From: GCA-2731375 sp046582635
GTDB taxonomy: Bacteria; Pseudomonadota; Alphaproteobacteria; GCA-2731375
Direction: 5' to 3'
NCBI GenBank assembly: GCA_046582635.1
Contig: JAYGEA010000151.1
Span: 1-5,446 of the forward strand
Length of the DNA: 5,446 nt
In this document: positions 1 through 5,322 of the stretch, piece by piece
How the letters are laid out: each line of letters starts with the position of its first letter
Position numbering within the stretch: the first letter of the stretch is position 1
Program-made: the position numbers and the translations under genes
The notes under the pieces: generated by a model
Databases searched by the model: none
What the model was told of the DNA's origin: nothing
The model's input: the letters and a program-made list of their open reading frames with translations, nothing else

Positions 1-2300
1 CCTTCTCTCAGGGTTCGGCCGAGCGCATGGCCCTGCTGCTGGACGATCACGGCATCGAAGGGGTGCGGGGGGTCGAACATTGGCCCGCCGTCATGGCCCT
101 GCCCACGGACGTCCCGGCCATGGTGGTGTTGGGTTTCGAGAAGGGCGTCGAAACCGCCGATCTGGCCATTATCTCGGAACAGGATGTGCTGGGCGACCGT
201 CTTGCCCGGCGGCGGCGGAGCCGGCGGGCGGAAGATTTCATTACCGAGCAAAGCCAGCTTTCCAGTGGCGATCTGGTGGTGCATGTGGAACACGGCATCG
301 GCCGCTATGTGGGCCTGGAAACCATCGAGGTCGGGGGCGCGCCCCACGATTGCCTGGAAATTCATTACGACGGCAACGCGAAGCTGTTTCTGCCGGCGGT
401 GAATATCGAATTGCTGTCCCGCTACGGCTCGGAAGATGCCGGTGTCAGTCTGGACCGTTTGGGCGGGGCCGCCTGGCAGGCCCGCAAGGCGAAGCTGAAA
501 CAGCATATCCGCGATATGGCGGATCAATTGATCAAGGTGGCCGCCGAAAGAGTGTTGCGCAGCGCCCCGACCATTGAAAAGCCCGACGGCCTGTATGAAG
601 AATTCTGCGTCCGCTTTCCCTATGAAGAGACCGAAGACCAGTTGGGCGCCATCGAGGATATTTTTGCCGATCTACAAAAGGGCTCGCCCATGGACCGCCT
701 GGTTTGCGGCGATGTGGGTTTCGGCAAGACCGAGGTCGCCCTGCGCGCCGCCTTCGCCGCCGTCATGACCGGCGGCCAGGTTGCCATCGTGGTGCCGACC
801 ACATTGCTGTGCCGGCAGCATTTTCAGACCTTCAGGGAACGGTTCGCGGGACTGCCCGTAAATGTGCGGCAGCTCTCCCGCCTGGTTCCAGGAGCGGAGG
901 CTTCGGACACGCGCGAGGGTCTAAGCAACGGCCAGATCGATATTGTCATCGGCACCCATGCCCTGCTGGGCAAGCGGATCGCCTTTCGAAACCTGACCTT
1001 GCTGGTGATCGACGAAGAGCAGCATTTCGGCGTTGCCCACAAGGAGCGCCTGAAACAATTGCGCAGCGACGTCCACGTACTGACCCTGACCGCCACGCCG
1101 ATCCCGCGCACCCTGCAAATGGCCTTTTCCGGGGTTAAGGATTTGAGCCTGATCGCCACCCCGCCCGTGGACCGCCTGGCCGTGCGCACCTTCGTCATGC
1201 CGTTCGACCCGGTGGTGGCGCGGGAGGCCCTGCTGCGGGAGCTGCACCGGGGCGGGCAAAGTTTTTACGTTTGCCCCCGCATTCTGGACCTGCCGGACAT
1301 TGAGCGTTTCCTGACCGAGCGGGTGGGGGAAGTGAAATTCGCCACGGCCCATGGCCGCATGCCGCCGCGCCAACTGGAAGACGTCATGACCGCCTTCTAC
1401 GAAGGCGCCTATGACGTTCTGGTATCGACCACCATTATTGAATCCGGCTTGGATATTCCCACCGCCAACACCTTGATCGTGCATCGCGCCGACCGGTTCG
1501 GTCTAAGCCAGCTGTATCAGCTGCGCGGCCGCATTGGGCGGTCGAAAGTCCGCGCCTATGCCTACTTCACCCTGCCGCCCAAGCGTCTGCCCACGGAGGC
1601 CGCGGACAAGCGCCTGAAGGTGTTGCAATCCCTCGACACCCTGGGCGCCGGTTTCAGCCTGGCCAGCCACGATCTGGACCTGCGCGGGGCCGGCAATTTG
1701 TTGGGCGAGGAGCAATCGGGCCATATTCGCGAAGTCGGCTTCGAACTTTACAATCAGATGCTGGAAGAGGCCCTGGCGACGGCGCGCAGCGGTGATGCCG
1801 GCGGCCTGGAGGTGGGCGAGCAGGACTGGTCGCCGCAGATCAATTTGGGCACCGCCGTGATGATCCCGGATCACTATGTCGCGGATCTGAGCGTGCGCCT
1901 GGGGCTTTACCGCCGCTTGGCGCACCTGCGGGACGCCGAAGAAATTGATGCGTTCGCCGCCGAATTGATCGACCGTTTCGGGGCCCTTCCCGAAGAAGTG
2001 GAGAACCTGCTGGCCATCATCGCCATCAAACGTCTGTGCCGGGCCGCCAACGTGGCCAAGATTGACGCCGGGCCGGGCGGGGCCAGCGTGGTTTTCCGCA
2101 ACGATACATTCGCCAATCCCGGCGGCCTGGTGGAATTCATCAACGACAACAAGGGCAGTGCCAAATTACGGCCCGATCATAAACTGGTTTTCCAAAGGCA
2201 ATGGGACGAGGCGGCAACGCGCCTGAAGGGGGTCGACTATCTGGTGCGGCATCTGGCCAAGCTGGCTCAGTCTGCCTCGGCCGCCTCGGCCGTTTCCTGA
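1..2300 (+). CDS. mfd: Transcription-repair coupling factor Mfd, C-terminal part (5' end outside window)
   Basis: Mfd is a cytoplasmic ATP-driven translocase that removes RNA polymerase stalled at DNA lesions and recruits UvrA. The frame is open from base 3 with no start, so the N-terminal UvrB-like part is missing, probably about 400 residues of a usual length near 1,150. Residue numbers here count from the Met codon at 27. The RNA polymerase-interacting (CarD/TRCF) domain spans about 80-175, with the motif VVHVEHGIGRYVGLE. The RecG-like helicase core follows: Walker A GDVGFGKTE at 228-236, DEEQ box at 329-332, TATP at 355-358, a VSTTIIESGLDIP motif, and QLRGRIGR (motif VI) at 498-505. The translocation motif with DLDLRGAGNLLGEEQSGH lies at about 540-570, and the C-terminal TRCF domain at about 605-705. 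All expected motifs are intact with no frameshift. The tail is short and Ala/Ser-rich, and it overlaps the convergent dsbA-family gene. Identification is essentially certain. Confidence 0.97.
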   Translation, partial: FSQGSAERMALLLDDHGIEGVRGVEHWPAVMALPTDVPAMVVLGFEKGVETADLAIISEQDVLGDRLARRRRSRRAEDFITEQSQLSSGDLVVHVEHGIGRYVGLETIEVGGAPHDCLEIHYDGNAKLFLPAVNIELLSRYGSEDAGVSLDRLGGAAWQARKAKLKQHIRDMADQLIKVAAERVLRSAPTIEKPDGLYEEFCVRFPYEETEDQLGAIEDIFADLQKGSPMDRLVCGDVGFGKTEVALRAAFAAVMTGGQVAIVVPTTLLCRQHFQTFRERFAGLPVNVRQLSRLVPGAEASDTREGLSNGQIDIVIGTHALLGKRIAFRNLTLLVIDEEQHFGVAHKERLKQLRSDVHVLTLTATPIPRTLQMAFSGVKDLSLIATPPVDRLAVRTFVMPFDPVVAREALLRELHRGGQSFYVCPRILDLPDIERFLTERVGEVKFATAHGRMPPRQLEDVMTAFYEGAYDVLVSTTIIESGLDIPTANTLIVHRADRFGLSQLYQLRGRIGRSKVRAYAYFTLPPKRLPTEAADKRLKVLQSLDTLGAGFSLASHDLDLRGAGNLLGEEQSGHIREVGFELYNQMLEEALATARSGDAGGLEVGEQDWSPQINLGTAVMIPDHYVADLSVRLGLYRRLAHLRDAEEIDAFAAELIDRFGALPEEVENLLAIIAIKRLCRAANVAKIDAGPGGASVVFRNDTFANPGGLVEFINDNKGSAKLRPDHKLVFQRQWDEAATRLKGVDYLVRHLAKLAQSASAASAVS

Positions 2301-2965
2301 ACGGGTTTTTTTGCCGCCTTGTCCCAGTTTTTGTCCTTGTCCTGCATGGCCAGGTCGAAGACGTGGGTCAGGACGGAGGGGTCCTGGGCACCTGAAATGG
2401 CGTATTTATGATCCACTACGAAACAGGGCACCCCGTTGATGCCCATGCGCCGGGCCACGCCTTCCTCGGCCATGACCAAATCCCGGTCGGCGTCCCGGCG
2501 GAATAAATCCCGCACCAGATCGCCGTCCATGCCGCAGGCGTCCGCGACCCCGGCCAATACCTCCTGGTCGCCCACGTCCGCCGCGTCAACGAAATAGCTT
2601 AAGAACAGTTTTTCCACCACCGCATCCTGAACCCCGGCGGTTTCCGACCAGCGGACCAGGCGATGGGAATCAAAGGTATTTGGCTGGCGGGGAATATTGG
2701 CGAAATTGAAATCCAGGCCGATTTCCTCTCCCGCCGCGCTGACAGCTTCATAAACCCTCTCGGCCCGCTCCACACTGCCAAACTTGTCGCCGAGAAAGTC
2801 TTTTCGGGACAGCCCCGCGGGTGGAATTTCGGGATTCAATTGAAACGGACGCCAAACAACCTGGATATCATAGCCGGGGCGCAGAGCGAGGGCCTGTTCA
2901 AACCGGCGCTTGCCGATATAGCACCACGGGCAGACCGTATCGGAAATGATGTCCACATGAATCAT
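2267..2965 (-). CDS. FrnE-like DsbA-family thiol:disulfide oxidoreductase
   Basis: This 232-residue protein has a thioredoxin-fold DsbA-type domain. The first strand leads into SDTVCPWCYIGKRRFEQAL, with the CPWC redox motif at residues 12-15. The helical insertion fills the middle (about 60-165). The cis-proline loop is GINGVPCF, with Pro180, followed by SGAQ at 191-194. This pattern and length fit the FrnE/DsbA-like branch (COG2761 type), whose members act as cytoplasmic disulfide oxidoreductases or isomerases or on unknown small substrates. There is no signal peptide, so a cytoplasmic location is expected. The ATG at 2965 gives the standard family N-terminus, but no convincing Shine-Dalgarno precedes it, so coupling to the upstream GGDEF-protein gene (89-base gap) is possible. 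The Lys- and Ala/Glu-rich tail after about residue 208 is probably disordered, and its last codons overlap the end of mfd. Substrate unknown. Confidence 0.93.
   Translation of the reverse strand: MIHVDIISDTVCPWCYIGKRRFEQALALRPGYDIQVVWRPFQLNPEIPPAGLSRKDFLGDKFGSVERAERVYEAVSAAGEEIGLDFNFANIPRQPNTFDSHRLVRWSETAGVQDAVVEKLFLSYFVDAADVGDQEVLAGVADACGMDGDLVRDLFRRDADRDLVMAEEGVARRMGINGVPCFVVDHKYAISGAQDPSVLTHVFDLAMQDKDKNWDKAAKKPVQETAEAAEAD
2275..2292. repeat. Tandem 9-bp direct repeat in the mfd/dsbA overlap
   Basis: CCTCGGCCG occurs twice head to tail (2275-2283 and 2284-2292). Read forward it encodes Ala/Ser in the Mfd tail. Read in reverse it encodes the Ala-Glu-Ala-Ala-Glu-Ala tail of the DsbA-family protein. 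Because the unit is a multiple of three, duplicating it keeps both frames open. This is a direct observation; how it arose is inference. Confidence 0.85.
2290..2312 (+). terminator. Possible intrinsic terminator of mfd, spanning its stop codon
   Basis: CCGTT at 2290-2294 pairs with AACGG at 2300-2304 around a five-base loop. One G then separates the stem from seven consecutive Ts (2306-2312). The mfd stop codon TGA (2298-2300) lies in the loop and the first bases of the 3' arm. The stem is only five pairs, possibly with one inner G-T pair, so it is weak. The T run is exceptional for this GC-rich sequence and the position directly at the gene end is right. The same DNA encodes the C-terminus of the convergent gene. 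Plausible rather than certain. Confidence 0.42.
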
Positions 2966-2989
2966 GGCGCCATGATACGCCCGCTTTGC

Positions 2990-3010
2990 CCGAAGGTTAA
3001 GGGCCTTCGG
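2990..3010. other. Inverted repeat in the gap before the dsbA-family gene
   Basis: CCGAAGG (2990-2996) and CCTTCGG (3004-3010) form a perfect seven-pair stem around a seven-base loop. It sits 24 bases upstream of the start codon at 2965. No T run follows on either strand, so it does not look like an ordinary intrinsic terminator. It may be an mRNA hairpin between two cotranscribed genes or a binding site. Confidence 0.4.
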
Positions 3011-3054
3011 ATGTGGGGAGCAGGGTGGGGGGCAGAGTGGCGGGCCTTGGCGTA

Positions 3055-4371
3055 TTATCCGCCGTTGCAGTCGGCCCGGGCCCGGGCGATGAGACTTTCC
3101 GCGCTGTCGTCGTGTTGCAGCATGGCACAGCCCGTTAGCAGACGGATCTTGATCGGTTCGCCGACATCGGGAATGGCGAACTCCGTCATGTTGATAACGC
3201 CCGCGATGCGCTGCAGCACGGGAAGGGCTGATGCCAGGTCGGAATCCGGCAAAACGATGCAGAATTTGTCGCCATTAAAGCGCGCCGGCAGATCCTCGGC
3301 CCGCACGAAGCCGCCGATGGCGCCGCCAATCTGGCGCAATAAACGGTCGCCCGCGACATAGCCGAATTGGCTATTGAAACCGGTCATCTCGGCAATGTCG
3401 AAAAAGCCCAGAGCCAGGTCCTTGTCCCGGCTGCGGCATTCCGTGATCTGTTTTTGCAGATGGGCATGCAGATAGCCATGGCCGAACAGACCGGTCAGGG
3501 AATCGGTCGCGGCATAGTGGCGGCCCTCGCGATAGACCTCCAGCATGGATTGACGATAACGTTGCTGACGCACCAGATGATGTAAACGGGGCAACAGCCG
3601 TGCCGCGCTGGCGGAAAGCCTGAGGACTTCCGAGGCGCCGGCGTCATAGATGTCGTCTTGGGCCTCGGCCTCGCTTTGCGGACACAGGACCAACAGGGGC
3701 ATGTTGAACAGATTGGCATGGTTTAGCAGGCGGCGGCAAAAATCCATCAGGTCATCGTCGTCATTGCCGCCCACGGCGATCACCGCATCGAACGGGTCCT
3801 GCAGCAGCCGCTCCATGCCTTCATAGGGCTTTTGCACCACATCGGCGGTGGCGATGGGGGCAATCATTTTCCGGATCGAGGTGCGCCGCTCTTCGTCGTC
3901 CGCGATCACCAGAATATTGGCGTCCGAAATCTTTTCGGGCAGCGCGGTCTGGACCGGCGCCTCCAGGCCATACTGTTGCGAGGTCTCGGTCCGCAACGCC
4001 AATTCGCCTTGCATCGAGACCAGACGGGACAATACCTTCAAGCGCGAGAACAATTCCGAATCCCGGAACGCGGCGGGTAGATATTCGACCTGCAATTCAT
4101 CCTCCGCCGCGCCGCTTTCGCCGCCGATGACGATGGTGGGAAGCTGGCCATCGGGACGCAAATCGGTAAGGTCCCGGCGGAACCGGGCGCCTTCTTCGCT
4201 GTCCGCGGCATTGACGATGGCGATGTCGGGATAGCGGCCGGTGACAATGCGCACGGCGTCTTCCCGCGTAGTCGCGGGCAATGGCTGATAACCGCGTTGT
4301 TCAAGCTTTCCGGCCAAGTCGCCGGTGTCGTTGGGATCGCTGAAAAGTAGAACCCGCGCGTTTGCGTGCAT
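3055..4371 (-). CDS. REC-REC-GGDEF protein with degenerate active site and intact I-site (PleD/PopA-like, probable c-di-GMP receptor)
   Basis: The order is REC1 (about 5-115), REC2 (about 151-270), a linker helix, then GGDEF (about 288-438), the layout and length of Caulobacter PleD and PopA. REC1 has Asn (about 54) where the phosphorylated Asp should be, and the usual Lys is missing. REC2 keeps an acidic pair (159-160) but has Val/Gly at the acceptor position. The GGDEF domain opens with TDSLTGLFGHGYLH. The signature is NGDKF (366-370) instead of GG(D/E)EF, and the substrate-loop Lys is gone. Asp325, Asn333 and Asp342 at metal- and guanine-binding positions remain. An inhibitory-site RxxD (RAED, 357-360) stands at the canonical five-residue spacing. 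I infer loss of diguanylate cyclase activity and binding of c-di-GMP as a signal, as known for PopA. The domain stops early, before the usual Y-x-A-K helix. I chose the ATG at 4371 because AAGGGGGG lies eight bases upstream. An ATG at 4377 and a TTG at 4398 are in frame but worse placed. Cytoplasmic, no membrane segment. Confidence 0.9.
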   Translation of the reverse strand: MHANARVLLFSDPNDTGDLAGKLEQRGYQPLPATTREDAVRIVTGRYPDIAIVNAADSEEGARFRRDLTDLRPDGQLPTIVIGGESGAAEDELQVEYLPAAFRDSELFSRLKVLSRLVSMQGELALRTETSQQYGLEAPVQTALPEKISDANILVIADDEERRTSIRKMIAPIATADVVQKPYEGMERLLQDPFDAVIAVGGNDDDDLMDFCRRLLNHANLFNMPLLVLCPQSEAEAQDDIYDAGASEVLRLSASAARLLPRLHHLVRQQRYRQSMLEVYREGRHYAATDSLTGLFGHGYLHAHLQKQITECRSRDKDLALGFFDIAEMTGFNSQFGYVAGDRLLRQIGGAIGGFVRAEDLPARFNGDKFCIVLPDSDLASALPVLQRIAGVINMTEFAIPDVGEPIKIRLLTGCAMLQHDDSAESLIARARADCNGG

Positions 4372-4379
4372 AGGCATCG

Positions 4380-4387
4380 CCCCCCTT
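4380..4387 (-). promoter_or_regulatory. Shine-Dalgarno that decides the start of the GGDEF-protein gene
   Basis: On the minus strand AAGGGGGG runs from 4387 to 4380. It lies eight bases before the ATG at 4371 but only two before the ATG at 4377, and it is inside the frame if TTG 4398 were the start. Spacing therefore favours 4371. Confidence 0.6.
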
Positions 4388-4400
4388 GCTGCCTGCAAGA

Positions 4401-4416
4401 TAACCGCACACGGTTA
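4401..4416. promoter_or_regulatory. Palindrome TAACCG-CACA-CGGTTA, candidate operator or 5' UTR hairpin
   Basis: Two perfect six-base arms (4401-4406 and 4411-4416) surround CACA. The element lies 30 bases upstream of the GGDEF-protein start and overlaps the candidate -10 box and expected transcription start of that gene. It could bind a dimeric regulator or fold in the leader RNA. Confidence 0.4.
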
Positions 4417-4429
4417 ATAAGCTGTTTAC
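4414..4429 (+). promoter_or_regulatory. CtrA-like box, TTAA-N7-TTTAC
   Basis: TTAATAAGCTGTTTAC matches the alphaproteobacterial CtrA consensus TTAA-N7-TTAAC at eight of nine fixed positions. It lies between two divergent genes and overlaps the candidate -10 region of the minus-strand promoter, which would suit repression of that gene. A single short A/T match can occur by chance, so this is a candidate only. Confidence 0.28.
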
Positions 4430-4441
4430 AACTGCCGCCAA
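4414..4441 (-). promoter_or_regulatory. Candidate sigma-70-type promoter for the GGDEF-protein gene
   Basis: On the minus strand TTGGCG (4441-4436) and TATTAA (4419-4414) are separated by 16 bases and resemble -35 and -10 boxes. Transcription would start near 4407, leaving a leader of roughly 35 bases. Each box has mismatches, so support is modest. Confidence 0.3.
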
Positions 4442-4453
4442 ATAGACCTTGTT

Positions 4454-4475
4454 TTGAAACCGTACGGAGTTGAAA
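4454..4475. promoter_or_regulatory. CCGTACGG palindrome between two TTGAAA repeats
   Basis: A perfect eight-base palindrome (4460-4467) is flanked by direct repeats TTGAAA at 4454-4459 and 4470-4475, 16 bases apart start to start. It lies about 25-45 bases before the SDR start, where a promoter or operator is expected. I found no well-spaced -10 box to go with it. Confidence 0.25.
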
Positions 4476-4499
4476 TTCCAAGTAAGGTGAGATCAGGAT

Positions 4500-5264
4500 A
4501 TGACCAATATCGGCGACAATCTGAACGGCAAGATTGCCCTGGTGACCGGTGCCTCATCGGGCCTTGGCCACCGTGCCGCGGTGGCATTGGCCGAGGCCGG
4601 GGCCACGGTCGCCCTGACCGCGCGCAGGGTTGACCGGTTGGAAGCTCTGGCCGAGGAAATTGGCGGTTTTGGTGGGCATGCGGCAGCCTTTGCCTTGGAT
4701 ATTCGCGATGCGGAGGCGATTGAACAAGTTGTCGCGGATGCCACGCGGGCCCTGGGAACGATTGATATTCTGGTCAACAACGCCGGCGTCTCGGTGGTCA
4801 AGCGGCCCGAGGATTTTACCCTCGAAGACTATGACTTCGTCCATGAAACCAACGTCAAGGGGCCGTTTCTGCTGGCCCAGGCCGTGGGCAGGGAGATGAT
4901 CAAACGGGGCCAGGGGGGCAAGATCATTAACATCTCTTCCATGATGGCCCTGCGGACCACCGCCAAATTAACCCTTTACGGCATGTCCAAGGCCGCCATT
5001 GCCCAGATGACCAAGCAAATGGCCCTGGAATGGGCCCGCCATGACATCCAGGTCAACGCCATTTGCCCAGGTTATATTGAAACCGAAATGAATGCGGATC
5101 ATTGGAAAACCCCCGCCGGGCAGAGCATGATCGCGGCCATGCCCCGGCGCCGGATTGGCACGCCGGAGGTCATGGACGGTGTGCTGTTGTTGCTTGCCTC
5201 GTCGCGCTCGGATTATATGACGGGGACCCTGATCCCGGTCGATGATGGCCAGGTGATGATGTGA
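4500..5264 (+). CDS. SDR family NAD(P)-dependent oxidoreductase
   Basis: This is a classical short-chain dehydrogenase/reductase of 254 residues, the usual length. The Rossmann glycine motif TGASSGLG is at 17-24. Arg42-Arg43 follow the second strand, which usually indicates preference for NADP(H) over NAD(H). Asp68 contacts the adenine, and NNAG is at 93-96. The catalytic tetrad is Asn118, Ser147, Tyr160 and Lys164 (YGMSK). PGYIETEM at 190-197 forms the cofactor and substrate loop, and the C-terminus has the MTGTLIPVDDG motif of the FabG-like group. The enzyme should reduce a carbonyl or oxidise an alcohol in the cytoplasm; the substrate cannot be read from sequence. The ATG at 4500 is preceded by AAGGTGA at 4484-4490, nine bases upstream. 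It is divergent from the GGDEF-protein gene and only 58 bases ahead of the next plus-strand gene, with no terminator between them, so those two may be one operon. Confidence 0.95.
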   Translation: MTNIGDNLNGKIALVTGASSGLGHRAAVALAEAGATVALTARRVDRLEALAEEIGGFGGHAAAFALDIRDAEAIEQVVADATRALGTIDILVNNAGVSVVKRPEDFTLEDYDFVHETNVKGPFLLAQAVGREMIKRGQGGKIINISSMMALRTTAKLTLYGMSKAAIAQMTKQMALEWARHDIQVNAICPGYIETEMNADHWKTPAGQSMIAAMPRRRIGTPEVMDGVLLLLASSRSDYMTGTLIPVDDGQVMM

Positions 5265-5322
5265 CGCGGCGGCCGTAGTTTGGTAATGTGGGCGTCTGAC
5301 ACAATAAATTAGGTAAAAACAC

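Noticed and set aside
921..1925. Long open frames on the minus strand opposite the mfd helicase region (921-1484 and 1503-1925)
   Set aside because: They are shadows of a strongly conserved gene in GC-rich DNA. Their translations are low-complexity (Gln/His/Gly/Ala) with no recognisable domain.
2971..2973. ATG on the minus strand eight bases upstream of the dsbA-family start
   Set aside because: It is out of frame with the thioredoxin-fold protein and leads to a TGA within four codons.
2663..3361. A 232-codon plus-strand open frame opposite the dsbA-family gene and the end of the GGDEF-protein gene
   Set aside because: It crosses two well-supported minus-strand genes, has no family motif and no Shine-Dalgarno, and its composition is that of an antisense reading.
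4372..4398. TTG at 4398 as the start of the GGDEF protein
   Set aside because: It adds nine residues that are not part of the receiver fold and places the best Shine-Dalgarno inside the coding region. ATG 4371 fits spacing and domain start better.
4038..4481. Minus-strand open frame overlapping the start of the GGDEF-protein gene in another frame
   Set aside because: Its translation is Ser/Pro/Arg-rich shadow sequence. The alternative frame encodes a clear receiver domain.
4554..4844. Antisense open frame within the SDR gene
   Set aside because: It lies wholly inside a gene with every SDR motif intact and shows no domain or ribosome-binding site of its own.
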